This document shows positions 1-8,545 of a stretch of DNA of 64,000 nt, piece after piece (position 1 is the stretch's first letter; the number at the start of each line of letters is the position of its first letter). The notes beneath the pieces were generated by a model that had not been told where the DNA came from, did no database searches, and saw nothing but the letters and a program-made list of their open reading frames with translations. Both the position numbers and the translations under genes were made by a program. The DNA lies in NCBI GenBank assembly GCA_913055875.1, contig CAJXJY010000001.1:496001-560000 (forward strand). The letters run 5' to 3'. Source of the DNA: an uncultured Altererythrobacter sp. (GTDB lineage Bacteria > Pseudomonadota > Alphaproteobacteria > Sphingomonadales > Sphingomonadaceae).

Positions 1-1
1 C

Positions 2-895
2 GTCCTGCCCGACGAGGCGCTGCCCGATCCGGCTACCGGCGCGGGCCCGCTGCTCGCGAGCAAGGGCAAGGCTGCCTCGGCGCCGCCGACCGATCCGGAA
101 GCGATGAACCACACCGTCTCGACCGGCGCCGGCGATGCGGCGCCCGAACCGATCGACGGCGACGACCGCCCGGTCTCGGTCGAACAGCCGGACCCGTTGG
201 CCGGGCAGCCCGAATTCGACGAAAACCCCGAGCACCGCCCGCTCTACGGCAAGCACGTGCTGGTCACCGCGGGGCCGACTCACGAGCCGATCGACCCGGT
301 GCGCTATCTCGCCAACCGTTCCTCCGGGCGTCAGGGATTCGAGATCGCCGCCGCCGCCGCCGCGGCGGGGGCGCGGGTGACGCTGGTCGCCGGGCCGGTG
401 CATCTGGAGACGCCTCACGGAGTCGACCGTATCGACGTCGAATCGGCGCGCGAAATGGCCGATGCTGTGAAGAAGGCGCTGCCCGCCGATATCGGCATCA
501 TGGTCGCAGCGGTGGCCGACTGGCGCAGCAAGGAAGTATCGGGCAGCAAGATGAAGAAGCGCGGCTCGGCTCCGCCCGCGCTGTTGCTGACCGAAAACCC
601 CGACATCCTCACCAATGTCGCGGGCGGCAACAAGCGGCCGGGCCTGCTGATCGGCTTCGCGGCGGAAACCGAGGACGTGGTCGAGAACGCCAAGGCCAAG
701 CGCAAGCGCAAGGGCGTCGACTGGATCGTCGCCAACGACGTCTCGGGGGACGTGATGGGCGGCGGCAACAACGCGGTCCACATAGTGCGGGAAAAGGATG
801 TCGAGAGCCTCGACGAGATGCCCAAGTCCGAGGTAGCGCGCGCGCTGATCGAGCGTGTTGTCGAGGAGCTGGGCGAGGATGCCGACACCGACTGA
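2..895 (+). CDS. coaBC: CoaBC, coenzyme A biosynthesis bifunctional protein (C-terminal part, cut by window edge)
   Basis: The frame is already open at the left edge, so the CoaC decarboxylase half lies outside and only the CoaB (phosphopantothenoylcysteine synthetase) half is seen. CoaB begins near nt 240 and carries [12 protein letters not shown] followed by YLANRSSG, the conserved nucleotide-binding start of the domain. A KMKK stretch at about nt 548-559 matches the catalytic lysine loop. Between the edge and the domain is a Pro/Asp/Glu-rich linker of about 80 residues, longer than in the E. coli protein. The ATG at 104 lies inside this linker and is not the real start. The 3' end overlaps dut by 17 nt, suggesting translational coupling; coaBC-dut adjacency is common in alphaproteobacteria. 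Confidence 0.95.
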   Translation, partial: VLPDEALPDPATGAGPLLASKGKAASAPPTDPEAMNHTVSTGAGDAAPEPIDGDDRPVSVEQPDPLAGQPEFDENPEHRPLYGKHVLVTAGPTHEPIDPVRYLANRSSGRQGFEIAAAAAAAGARVTLVAGPVHLETPHGVDRIDVESAREMADAVKKALPADIGIMVAAVADWRSKEVSGSKMKKRGSAPPALLLTENPDILTNVAGGNKRPGLLIGFAAETEDVVENAKAKRKRKGVDWIVANDVSGDVMGGGNNAVHIVREKDVESLDEMPKSEVARALIERVVEELGEDADTD

Positions 896-1349
896 GTCCG
901 TTGGAGTGGAAGTAAAGCGGCTGCCGCATGGCGAAGGGCTGGACCTGCCGCGCTACGCCACCGATGGCGCCGCGGGGATGGATGTCGTCTCTGCCGAGGA
1001 CGTGACGCTCGCGCCGGGTGCTCGCCAAGCGGTGGCGACGGGCCTCGCGCTCGCCATTCCGCCCGGCTACGAGATCCAGGTCCGCCCGCGTTCGGGGCTC
1101 GCGCTCAAGCACGGCATCACCGTGCCCAACACGCCCGGCACGATCGATTCGGACTATCGCGGCGAGCTCAAGGTGATCCTGATCAATCACGGCACCGAGC
1201 CGTTCCCGATCGCGCGCGGCGACCGGATCGCGCAGCTGGTGCTGGCTCCGGTGGTGCAGGCGGCGTGGAAAGAGGTCGAGGACCTCGACGCCACCGAGCG
1301 CGGTGCGGGCGGTTTCGGTTCGACCGGCGGGCACGAGCGGCTAGGCTAG
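879..1349 (+). CDS. dut: dUTP diphosphatase (dUTPase)
   Basis: Trimeric dUTPase that hydrolyses dUTP to dUMP and pyrophosphate, keeping uracil out of DNA and supplying dTMP synthesis. The 156 residues show the family motifs in order: GMDVVSA near the N-terminus, [10 protein letters not shown], the uracil-pocket motif [12 protein letters not shown], the GDRIAQL motif, and the Gly-rich C-terminal arm GFGSTGGHE that closes over the active site. I chose ATG 879, preceded by a GAGGAG-like site, over an upstream GTG at 855, because the shorter form matches the usual length. It overlaps the end of coaBC and is probably co-transcribed with it. A large hairpin repeat follows the stop codon. Confidence 0.96.
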   Translation: MPTPTESVGVEVKRLPHGEGLDLPRYATDGAAGMDVVSAEDVTLAPGARQAVATGLALAIPPGYEIQVRPRSGLALKHGITVPNTPGTIDSDYRGELKVILINHGTEPFPIARGDRIAQLVLAPVVQAAWKEVEDLDATERGAGGFGSTGGHERLG

Positions 1350-1374
1350 AGTCATATTTCAGCTTCGCTGATGC

Positions 1375-1453
1375 GGCACCGGCCCGCTCCCCCACCCGGC
1401 CACCCCGACCATAGTATCCTATGGGTGGCCGGGTGGGGGAGCGGGCCGGTGCC
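1375..1453. repeat. Dispersed palindromic element, copy 1 (hairpin core)
   Basis: Perfect inverted repeat with 31-bp arms (1375-1405 and 1423-1453) around a 17-nt loop (1406-1422) that contains ATAGTATCCTAT. It lies between the convergent ends of dut and the membrane-protein gene. The flanks carry short TTTCAGC/GCTGAAA dyads. It belongs to a seven-copy family in this window. Confidence 0.95.
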
Positions 1454-1557
1454 GCTGTCGTTTCAGCTCTGCTGAAACAATGACTTACCCCGCGAGGGGT
1501 GGCGCTCCGGTAGGCTTTGGGATGGAGCGCCACCCGGGGCAACCCGTAGGTCGCCCC

Positions 1558-2118
1558 TTACGCGGTCGATGAAGCCGCGCAGGCCTTGCGGAAGCACAGC
1601 GCGGCGGCGCCCCACAGTCCGGCAAGGACGGCGAGGAAGCCCCATTCGACGGCGTGGCCGGGCATCAGCCACAGCGCGGCGATCCCGTGCGCGGGCTGCC
1701 CGATCGCGACCAGGCCCATGATCCATTGCATGGCGCGCGGCCGGAACCACACCGCCAGGCTGGCGAAGACGGCTGCGAAGACGAGCGCGTAGAAGCCGAG
1801 ATTGACCGGCTCGGCTTCGTTGCCGATGATGCCGACCGCGCCGTTCGACCACATGGTGAAGAAACCGGTGAACGCGGCGATGAACATGCCGACCAGCTGC
1901 GCCTTGCCGCGCGACACGCGTACGGCGATTTCGAGCCCGGTTCCCAGCGCGATCAGCAGGATCGCGGCGGCGATGAAATCGCCCGGCGTCCAGTCGACTT
2001 CGCCGGTGAACTGCATGGCGATGGCGGGCAGGGCGAGAAGCGCGGCGGCCGCGCCCCAGCCGGCAATGCGCCAGCCGTTCGAGATGCGGAAACCGGTATC
2101 GGCAAGTCGTTCTGTCAT
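1558..2118 (-). CDS. Six-helix membrane protein of unknown function
   Basis: A 186-residue integral membrane protein I cannot assign to a named family. Six hydrophobic segments are readable, starting at WGAAAALLALPAIAM and ending at FLAVLAGLWGAAALC, with short loops and no catalytic motif. The start ATG 2118 follows an AAGGA site; a longer frame extending to 2229 has no good ribosome site and runs into the divergent promoter region. It is transcribed divergently from a winged-helix membrane regulator starting at 2241, with 122 bp between them, so the two may share control. A function linked to that regulator is only inferred from position. Confidence 0.75.
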   Translation of the reverse strand: MTERLADTGFRISNGWRIAGWGAAAALLALPAIAMQFTGEVDWTPGDFIAAAILLIALGTGLEIAVRVSRGKAQLVGMFIAAFTGFFTMWSNGAVGIIGNEAEPVNLGFYALVFAAVFASLAVWFRPRAMQWIMGLVAIGQPAHGIAALWLMPGHAVEWGFLAVLAGLWGAAALCFRKACAASSTA

Positions 2119-2240
2119 CGGGTAATTCCTTCTGCGTCGATGCGCGGCTTGGAGCATTTCCCCTCGTGAGCGGCATGAGCAATTCGTGAGCAATGGCTGA
2201 AAACCTTCCCCCGTCGACCGGCTTGGCATAGGAGCGCGGC

Positions 2241-3338
2241 ATGGAGCGGGCTGAGGATATCGATGCGGAGCAGGGGATCGATCCGCCCCGGCGGATTGCG
2301 TTCGGCGCGTTCGAACTCGACCGGCAGGATCGTTCGCTGCAGCATGGTGCGGACAGGATCGACCTCGGCAGCCGCTATTTCGATGCGCTCCTGCTGCTGG
2401 CGGACAATGCCGGGCAGCTGGTATCGAAAGACCGCTTCATGGACGAGGTCTGGCGCGGCGTGCCGGTGACCGACGAGGCGCTGACCCAATGCATCAGGAG
2501 CCTGCGCCGCGCGCTCGGCGACGATGCAGCCGCGCCGCGTTTCATCGAGACCGTGCCCAAGCACGGCTACCGCTTCGTGGCACCGGTCGAAGGCGCGCCC
2601 GGGGAGGGCACGGCATGCGGGCCCGGCGACTCGGCGGAGGTCTCCGCATGGGTGCGCGCCGGGAGGCTGGCCGGCGGCACCACGCTCGGGGGCGCACTCG
2701 CCGGCGGTCTGGGCGGCATTCTCTACGGAGCGATCGCCACGTCCGCTGCGCAGCAGGCGAGCGCCGCGTCGCTCATGCTGGTGATGATCGCGCTCAATCT
2801 CGCCATCGGCACGCTCGGCGGAGCGGGCGTCGGGATCGGGATGGCGCTGGCCCGGGGTTCCTTCGGCCGCAGCGCCTGGGCGCTGGCCGGCGGTGGCGCG
2901 GCGGGAGGGCTGTGCATCGGCGCGCTCGGCAAGCTGCTCAGCCTCGACGGGTTCGCGCTGCTCACCGGACTGTCGCCGGGGAACGTCACCGGGATGAGCG
3001 AGGGGCTGGTCGTGGGAGCGGTGACGGGAGGAGTCGTGTTTCGGGTGCTGGCGGCGCGTCCAAGGTCGCTGCGCCTGATCGTCGCCATGGCGGCGCTGGC
3101 GGGGGCGGCGACGGGCGCGGCGATCGCCGCGCTCGGCGGACGGTTGATGGCGGGCAGCCTCGCGCTGCTGAACGAGCGGTTTCCCGACTCGCACTTGCAT
3201 GTCGGGAGCATCGGGCGCGTCTTCGGCGAGGACGGGCTGGGTCCGGTCTCGCTGCTTGCATCGACCGCGCTCGAGGCAGCCGTGTTCATGGTCTGCATCG
3301 CAGCGATACTTGCATGGCTGCGCCCGCGAATCGCGTGA
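2241..3338 (+). CDS. Membrane-anchored winged-helix transcriptional regulator (CadC/ToxR-like layout)
   Basis: Residues 15-115 form an OmpR/PhoB-type winged-helix DNA-binding domain: FELDRQDRSLQHG opens the sheet, LVSKDRFMDEVWRG and VTDEALTQCIRSLRRALGD give the recognition region, and FIETVPKHGYRFVAPV the wing. There is no receiver domain. The remaining ~240 residues contain about six Gly/Ala-rich hydrophobic helices, so the DNA-binding domain is tethered to the inner membrane, as in CadC and ToxR, though with a polytopic rather than single-pass anchor. ATG 2241 follows an AGGAG site. It is divergent from the membrane protein at 1558-2118. The signal sensed cannot be read from the sequence. 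Confidence 0.85.
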   Translation: MERAEDIDAEQGIDPPRRIAFGAFELDRQDRSLQHGADRIDLGSRYFDALLLLADNAGQLVSKDRFMDEVWRGVPVTDEALTQCIRSLRRALGDDAAAPRFIETVPKHGYRFVAPVEGAPGEGTACGPGDSAEVSAWVRAGRLAGGTTLGGALAGGLGGILYGAIATSAAQQASAASLMLVMIALNLAIGTLGGAGVGIGMALARGSFGRSAWALAGGGAAGGLCIGALGKLLSLDGFALLTGLSPGNVTGMSEGLVVGAVTGGVVFRVLAARPRSLRLIVAMAALAGAATGAAIAALGGRLMAGSLALLNERFPDSHLHVGSIGRVFGEDGLGPVSLLASTALEAAVFMVCIAAILAWLRPRIA

Positions 3339-3349
3339 CGCAAAGCAAA

Positions 3350-3377
3350 AAGGCGGACCTGCAAGCAGGCCCGCCTT
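3350..3377 (-). terminator. Rho-independent terminator of the DUF4136 lipoprotein gene
   Basis: Near-perfect stem AAGGCGG-A-CCTGC / GCAGG-C-CCGCCTT with an AA loop. Read on the minus strand, the stem is followed by a run of five T, which fits termination of the leftward gene ending at 3409. It may also act weakly on the rightward regulator gene. Confidence 0.75.
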
Positions 3378-3408
3378 CAAGGGAACAAGGAACTTCGTCG
3401 CCCGGCGA

Positions 3409-4113
3409 TCAGTCGATCCGGCGCACCGTCGTTTCTTCCGGCTTGATCGAAATCCGCACCGTCTCGCCCGAATTGCCGGGGAAATCGGTGAACATCGCTT
3501 CGACCAGGTTCGGCACGAGGTATTGCAGCCGGTTCGAGGTCGAGACGGCCTGCGCCTTGCCTTCGAACAGGCGCTCGCCGGTCTGCCGGTTGTCGATCTT
3601 CATGTCGATCCCGCTGGTGTAGACGGTGTAGCTGCGCACCTCGCTGCCGCCGAACCACGGATCGCGGAAGCCGTAGCCCCAGCGCCGCGACGGGACGTAG
3701 CCGACGCGGTAGCCGCGGCGGGTGCGGTAATAGACCGGGCGGTAGGAAAAGCCGTACCACGGATCGTAGAACGGATCGCGGAAGCCGGTCGAACGCACGC
3801 GTTCGCGGCCATTGTCGACGCCGTAATCGAAGCGGACCAGCAGGTTGGCGTTGGCGGGCGAGCCTTCGACATAGCCCAGCCGCGCCATTTCCGCCTCGAC
3901 GAAGTCGGCATATTGCGCGAATTCGAGCCCACCCGCGAGCGCCGGATCGTCGGCCACGACCGCGAAGGTCTGGCCCTGCGGCGCGGGCAGTTGCGACTGG
4001 AAGCGCGATACGTCGGCCTTGAACGGCGCGGCGCAGGCGGCGAGCCCGGCCAGCAGCACCGGAATCGACGCCAGCTTGAGTGTGCGGCCCCATTTTTGTG
4101 TCGTGATGGTCAT
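3409..4113 (-). CDS. DUF4136 domain lipoprotein
   Basis: A 234-residue predicted lipoprotein. A signal sequence ends in a lipobox LAAC (Cys at about residue 27). The rest matches the DUF4136 pattern: a conserved N-terminal strand region, an Arg/Tyr/Gly-rich middle with many Tyr and Trp residues (YDPWYGFSYRPVYYRTRRGY), and a C-terminal segment with FEGKAQ followed by LVEAMFTDFPGNSGET. The function of DUF4136 proteins is not established; they are periplasmic or outer-membrane associated. ATG 4113 places the signal peptide correctly; an upstream ATG at 4161 would add 16 non-signal residues. It is monocistronic, with a terminator downstream. Confidence 0.85.
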   Translation of the reverse strand: MTITTQKWGRTLKLASIPVLLAGLAACAAPFKADVSRFQSQLPAPQGQTFAVVADDPALAGGLEFAQYADFVEAEMARLGYVEGSPANANLLVRFDYGVDNGRERVRSTGFRDPFYDPWYGFSYRPVYYRTRRGYRVGYVPSRRWGYGFRDPWFGGSEVRSYTVYTSGIDMKIDNRQTGERLFEGKAQAVSTSNRLQYLVPNLVEAMFTDFPGNSGETVRISIKPEETTVRRID

Positions 4114-4275
4114 GTCGTCGGTCCTCTGAAAAGCGGGAATGCGTTGCGCAGCCGCCCCCATCCGACTCGCAAGCTGTCATCTATGGGCCGTGTTGTAAAG
4201 CCGACGGGCTGAACAGGATTTGAATAGCGGAACTGATGAAAGTTAAACGATTTCCGCGACTTCAGCAGCGAAATC

Positions 4276-5331
4276 TTACCCCCGGACAAGCCCCAAAGCG
4301 CGATAGGCTGCATCGAGCGTCGGCCCGCCCATCTCGCGCGCCTTGGCGGCGCCGCGTGCGAGGATCGCGTCGAGCGTCTCGCGGTCCTGCTTCAGTTCGC
4401 GGAAGCGTGCGGCGATCGGGCCGAGCGTTTCGACCAGCACTTCGCCCAGCGCGGGCTTGAACTTGCCGAAACCCTCGCCGCCGAATTCGGCCAGCACCGC
4501 ATCCACGCCGTGCCCGGTCGCCGCGGCGTAGATCGTGACGAGGTTGAGCGCCTCGGGCCGGTCGGCCAGCCCGGCCGCCTCGCTCGGCAGCGGTTCGGGA
4601 TCGGTCTTGGCCTTCTTGATCTTCTTCATGATCGTATCGGCGTCGTCGGCGAGATTGATGCGGCTCATGTCGGATTCGTCCGACTTGCTCATCTTCCTCG
4701 CCCCGTCGCGCAGGCTCATGATCCGCGCGGCCTCGGGCGGCACGATCGGGTCGGGCAGGGTGAACACCGGCGCCTCATCGGAAGCGAAGTCGTTGTTGAA
4801 CTTCTGCGCAATGTCGCGCGCCAGCTCGAGATGCTGCTTCTGGTCCTCGCCGACCGGGACGTGCGTCGTCTGGTAGAGCAGCACGTCGGCCGCCTGCAGC
4901 ACCGGATAGCCGAACAGCGCGACCGATTGCCCCTCGCGGTTCTTGCCCGACTTGTCCTTCCACTGCGTCATGCGGCCCAGCCAGCCCATCCGCGCGGTGC
5001 CGTTCAAGAGCCATTGCAGCTCGGCATGCGCGGGGACCTGCGCCTGGTTGAACAGCACCGAGCGCGCCGGGTCGATCCCGCAGGCGACCAGCGCGGCAGC
5101 CATTTCGAGCGTCGCCGCCTTCAGTTCGGCCGGATCGTGCGGCTGGCTGATCGCGTGCAGGTCGGCCAGAAAGAAAAGACATTGATTCTTTTCCGCGCTA
5201 CCGCCTGCGGCTGCTTGAGCGCGATTGCCGGCGTCCATCTCGTCCTGCATCCGCACCCAGTTGCGGATCGCCCCGAGGTAATTGCCGAGGTGGAGATTGC
5301 CGGTGGGCTGGATGCCGGAGACGACGCGCAT
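4276..5331 (-). CDS. trpS: Tryptophanyl-tRNA synthetase
   Basis: Class I aminoacyl-tRNA synthetase that charges tRNA-Trp. The 351 residues include the HIGH-like motif PTGNLHLGNYLG near the N-terminus and KMSKSDES for ATP binding. AQVPAHAELQWLLNG and GEDQKQHLELARDIA are typical of bacterial TrpRS. A short Ala/Gly-rich insertion (about residues 33-47) sits between the HIGH region and the CLFFLADLHAIS strand, and is unusual but in frame. The gene follows murJ by 36 bp on the same strand and is probably co-transcribed with secB-murJ-trpS. Confidence 0.97.
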   Translation of the reverse strand: MRVVSGIQPTGNLHLGNYLGAIRNWVRMQDEMDAGNRAQAAAGGSAEKNQCLFFLADLHAISQPHDPAELKAATLEMAAALVACGIDPARSVLFNQAQVPAHAELQWLLNGTARMGWLGRMTQWKDKSGKNREGQSVALFGYPVLQAADVLLYQTTHVPVGEDQKQHLELARDIAQKFNNDFASDEAPVFTLPDPIVPPEAARIMSLRDGARKMSKSDESDMSRINLADDADTIMKKIKKAKTDPEPLPSEAAGLADRPEALNLVTIYAAATGHGVDAVLAEFGGEGFGKFKPALGEVLVETLGPIAARFRELKQDRETLDAILARGAAKAREMGGPTLDAAYRALGLVRG

Positions 5332-5367
5332 TTCGATTCCCGTTGCTGCGGAGTGGGCGGGCCGGAA

Positions 5368-6933
5368 TCAGCCCTGGCGGCGCATTAGGCGTTGCACCGT
5401 CTCTTTGTCGAGCACCCGCAAGGCGACCGCTGCAACGGTGAAGGTGACGAGGCCGACCAGCAGGATCATGCCGATCGCCAGCGCCCGCTCGTCGATGCTG
5501 CCCGCGAACCAGCCTTCTCCGTAAGGCATCGCGAACCACAGCGCCGCGCCCATTACCAGCGCCGCGAGCACGATCCGGACGATACGCCAGAACACCCGCG
5601 CCGGCAGGTGGAAGAAACCGCGCTTGGCAAGGATTGTATAGAGCAGCATTACATTGACCCACGCGCCCACGGATCCCGCGATGGCGAGGGCCAGCACGCC
5701 CAGCCGCGGCACCAGCACAATGTTGAGGCCGACCGTCACCACCAGGCTCGCCGCCGCGGTGTAGACCGGGGTGCGGGTGTCCTTGCGGGCGAAGAAATTG
5801 GGCGTCAGCACCTTGACCAGGACATAGGCGGGCAGCCCGATCACCAGCCCCGACACCACCGTGCCGGTGATCAGCGCATCGTCCACCGTGAACTCGCCCT
5901 GCGCGAAGAACACGCGGGTGAAGGCGCTGCCGCTGACGAACAAGGCGGCGGCGGCGGGCACGGTCAGCAGCATCGCCAGTTCGATCGCGTTCGATTGCAG
6001 CCGGCTCGCCTCGTCCGCCTCGCCCTTGCCGAGATAGCGCGACAGGGCCGGCAGGATCGCGGTGCCGAGCGCGATGCCGATGATGCCGAGCGGCAGCTGG
6101 TTCCAGCGGTCGGCCATGTTGAGATAGGTGTAGCTGCCGACCGGGAGCGTCGAGAGGAAGAACAGGTCGATGAAGCGGCTGATCTGGTAGACCCCCGCGC
6201 CGAAGATCGCCGGGACCACGAGGATGCCGAGTTCCTTCACCCCCTTGGTCACGCGCGGCGCGGCGAGCGCCAGGCGGAAGCCCGCGCGGCGCATCCAGAA
6301 CAGCAGCCACAGCAGTTGCAGCAGCCCCGAGACCGACACCGCGACCGCCATCCAGAACGCGGCGGCCTGCCGCGTCGCCTCGCCGTCGGGCTGCAACGCG
6401 CCCCAGGTGAGCGCGGTCAACAGGCAGATATTGAGCAGGATCGGCGCGGCGGCGGCGGCGGCGAAGCGCGACAGCGAATTGAGGATCGCCGCGACCAGCG
6501 TCGCGAGGCTCATGAAGACGAGATAGGGAAAGGCGATCCGCGCCATCACCGTGGCGATGGCGAGGTTTTCCCCGTCCTCGGCCAGCCCGTCGGGAGCGAA
6601 GAAACCGACCACCCACGGCATCACGACCAGCGCCAGCGCACCGAACGCGATGAGGATCGGCAGCAGCACCGAGAGCACGCTTTCGGCGAACCGCCGCGCC
6701 TCGCTCTGCCCCTCGTTCATGCGCCGGTTGAACAGCGGCACGAAGGCGCTGGCGAAGGCGCCCTCGGCGAACAGGCGGCGGAAGATGTTGGGCAGCATGA
6801 AGGCGAGCTGCCACGCATCGCCCATCGCGGTCGCGCCGAGCACGCGCGCGACCAGCATGTCGCGCACGAAGCCGAACACGCGGCTGACCGCGGTCAGCCC
6901 GCCGATCGTCCCGACGTTTTTGAGCAGGCTCAT
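5368..6933 (-). CDS. murJ: MurJ, lipid II flippase
   Basis: Integral membrane MOP-superfamily flippase that moves lipid II across the inner membrane for peptidoglycan synthesis. The 521 residues begin with the characteristic MSLLKNVGTIGGLTAVSRVFGFVRD and continue with LVARVLGATAMGDAWQLAF and FRRLFAEGAFASAFVPLF, the most conserved MurJ/MviN segments. About 14 transmembrane helices are visible. It lies between secB and trpS on the same strand; a repeat occupies the gap to secB. A polar Arg-rich tail ends the protein. Confidence 0.96.
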   Translation of the reverse strand: MSLLKNVGTIGGLTAVSRVFGFVRDMLVARVLGATAMGDAWQLAFMLPNIFRRLFAEGAFASAFVPLFNRRMNEGQSEARRFAESVLSVLLPILIAFGALALVVMPWVVGFFAPDGLAEDGENLAIATVMARIAFPYLVFMSLATLVAAILNSLSRFAAAAAAPILLNICLLTALTWGALQPDGEATRQAAAFWMAVAVSVSGLLQLLWLLFWMRRAGFRLALAAPRVTKGVKELGILVVPAIFGAGVYQISRFIDLFFLSTLPVGSYTYLNMADRWNQLPLGIIGIALGTAILPALSRYLGKGEADEASRLQSNAIELAMLLTVPAAAALFVSGSAFTRVFFAQGEFTVDDALITGTVVSGLVIGLPAYVLVKVLTPNFFARKDTRTPVYTAAASLVVTVGLNIVLVPRLGVLALAIAGSVGAWVNVMLLYTILAKRGFFHLPARVFWRIVRIVLAALVMGAALWFAMPYGEGWFAGSIDERALAIGMILLVGLVTFTVAAVALRVLDKETVQRLMRRQG

Positions 6934-6960
6934 CGGCCCGATGCCCTCGTCATACCCGGA

Positions 6961-7058
6961 ATTCCGTTCGCCCTGAGCTTGTCGAAGGGCTGTACTTCAC
7001 TTCCGGTGCGGCACCAGAAGAAAAAGCAGTGCTTCGACAGGCTCAGCACGAACGGAAT
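6961..7058. repeat. Inverted pair of CTGAGC/GTCGAAG repeats
   Basis: Two ~31-bp arms (6961-6991 and 7028-7058) form an imperfect inverted repeat bounded by ATTCCGTTCG / CGAACGGAAT. Each arm also folds on itself: GCCCT...AGGGC in the left and the paired variant AGTGC...GCACT in the right. The position is between secB and murJ. A solitary half-copy occurs at 55590-55617. Confidence 0.85.
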
Positions 7059-7075
7059 AGGGATGTTCGCGCGGG

Positions 7076-7609
7076 TTAAGCGTCGCCGCCCGACAACGTC
7101 GAATCCGCCACCGGGTCGCGGCCCTCGGCCTGCTTCGCCTGCACGCGCTGCATGTAGAGCCCGTTGAAATCGATCGGGTCGAGCATCAGCGGCTGGAAGC
7201 CCAGGTCGCGGCTGGCGTCGGCGACGATCCGGCGTGCGAAGGGAAACAGGATGCGCGGCGCCTCGGCGTAGAGGAAGGCGTGCGCCTGGTCCTCGGGCAG
7301 GTTGCGCATGCCGACGAGGCCGCAATAGGCGAGCTCGATCAGATAGACGTTGCCCTTTTCCGCCTTGGCGATGACGTTGAGCTTGAGCTCGACCTCGTGC
7401 ACCTCGTCGTTGACCGGCTTGGCACCGATATTCATCTGCAGGTCGACCTGCGGCGCGTCCTCCCACTGGTAGGACGCCGGCGCGTTCGGATTCTCGACCG
7501 AAAGATCCTTGATATATTGCGAGATGAGACCCGCCGCCGGCTGGTTGTCGGCGCCGTTGGCGGCGGGATCGGGATTGATGTCGGTCAGAATGTCGCCTTC
7601 GTCGGCCAT
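7076..7609 (-). CDS. secB: SecB, protein-export chaperone
   Basis: Tetrameric cytosolic chaperone that keeps preproteins unfolded and hands them to SecA. The 177 residues show LISQYIKDLSVENPNAP at the start of the core, the hydrophobic-groove strands VDLQMNIGAKP and YLIELAYCGLVGM, and the C-terminal FPFARRIVADASRDLGF followed by PLMLDPIDFNGLY, all diagnostic. The N-terminal ~25 residues are acidic and disordered. I chose ATG 7609 (MADEGDILTD) over an upstream frame to 7654 because the extra residues show no conservation features. It is divergent from the Tim44-like gene. Confidence 0.96.
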   Translation of the reverse strand: MADEGDILTDINPDPAANGADNQPAAGLISQYIKDLSVENPNAPASYQWEDAPQVDLQMNIGAKPVNDEVHEVELKLNVIAKAEKGNVYLIELAYCGLVGMRNLPEDQAHAFLYAEAPRILFPFARRIVADASRDLGFQPLMLDPIDFNGLYMQRVQAKQAEGRDPVADSTLSGGDA

Positions 7610-7753
7610 GGTGGTGTGCGCTTTCGTGTTCTGCGAGGTAACGGGGCTCCGCAAACCGGCGCGGAGGACTCGGCGCGCCGCGTAGCACCGCGCAGGCCGC
7701 CCCGCAACTTGCGCGCCGCATGCAGGGCACGGATCGGCGGGCTCATGCGTTGT

Positions 7754-7795
7754 TCATTTGTAATTGCGCCCTATTTAGGGCACTCTCGCAAATGA
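7754..7795. promoter_or_regulatory. Nested dyad between secB and the Tim44-like gene
   Basis: An outer inverted repeat TCATTTG (7754-7760) / CAAATGA (7789-7795) encloses the inner palindrome GCCCTATTTAGGGC (7768-7781). It lies in the divergent intergenic region about 50 bp upstream of the rightward start codon. This could be an operator; no regulator can be named. Confidence 0.4.
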
Positions 7796-7845
7796 CCGGA
7801 CGCGCACCAGGCGTGCTCCCCTCGCAAAACGGAAACAGATCGCCA

Positions 7846-8508
7846 GTGTTCTACGAAATCGTCATCCTCGCCGCGATCGCCGCCTTCCTCGGCCTGCGCC
7901 TCTATTCGGTGCTCGGCCAGCGCGCCGATCACGAGGAGGAGCATGCACCGACCCGCTTCGAGCCCAAGGGCGATACGCCGCCGCCCGCCGCGCTGCCGCG
8001 CGCGATCCGCCCGCCGGCGCAGCCGCCGCGCGAGCAGCAACTCGAAGGCGCGATCCCGGCGGTCGAGCGCGGCGTGCGCGAGATCGCCGCCGCGGACCGC
8101 CGATTCGATGTCACCGCTTTCCTCGAGGGCGCCAAGGGTGCCTACGCCATGGTGCTCGAGGCGTTCTGGGCCGGCGATCGCGAAACGCTGCGCGAATTGT
8201 GCGACGACGACGTGTACGAGAGCTTCGATGGCGCGATTGCCGCGCGCGAGGAAGCGGGCGAGACGCTCGACAACCGTCTGATCCGGATCGAGGATGCGAC
8301 CATCCACTCGGCGACGCTCGACGGCCGCACAGCGCGCGTAGCGGTGCGCTTCGTCGCCGATATCGCGGCGGTGACGCGCGACAGGGACGACAACGTCGTC
8401 GCCGGTTCGCTCGACGATGCGATCGAGAGCCGCGACATCTGGACCTTCGCGCGCGAAACCGGCTCGGCGAGCCCCGACTGGGTGCTGGACGAAACCGACG
8501 AAGGCTGA
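7846..8508 (+). CDS. Tim44/TimA family protein, membrane-anchored
   Basis: A 220-residue protein with an N-terminal membrane helix (FYEIVILAAIAAFLGLRLYS), a Pro-rich and charged linker, and a Tim44-like domain (about residues 85-215) with FDVTAFLEGAKGAYAMVLEAFWAGD and FVADIAAVTRD. Alphaproteobacterial members are relatives of mitochondrial Tim44 and act at the inner membrane; the precise bacterial role is not settled. The start is GTG 7846 preceded by GGAAA, which puts the helix at the N-terminus as in homologues; longer frames upstream add unlike sequence. It is followed closely by mltA and lies opposite secB, so export-related genes cluster here. Confidence 0.87.
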   Translation: MFYEIVILAAIAAFLGLRLYSVLGQRADHEEEHAPTRFEPKGDTPPPAALPRAIRPPAQPPREQQLEGAIPAVERGVREIAAADRRFDVTAFLEGAKGAYAMVLEAFWAGDRETLRELCDDDVYESFDGAIAAREEAGETLDNRLIRIEDATIHSATLDGRTARVAVRFVADIAAVTRDRDDNVVAGSLDDAIESRDIWTFARETGSASPDWVLDETDEG

Positions 8509-8545
8509 TCCGCCAGAACCATCCATTGAACTTGGGGGACGTGCG

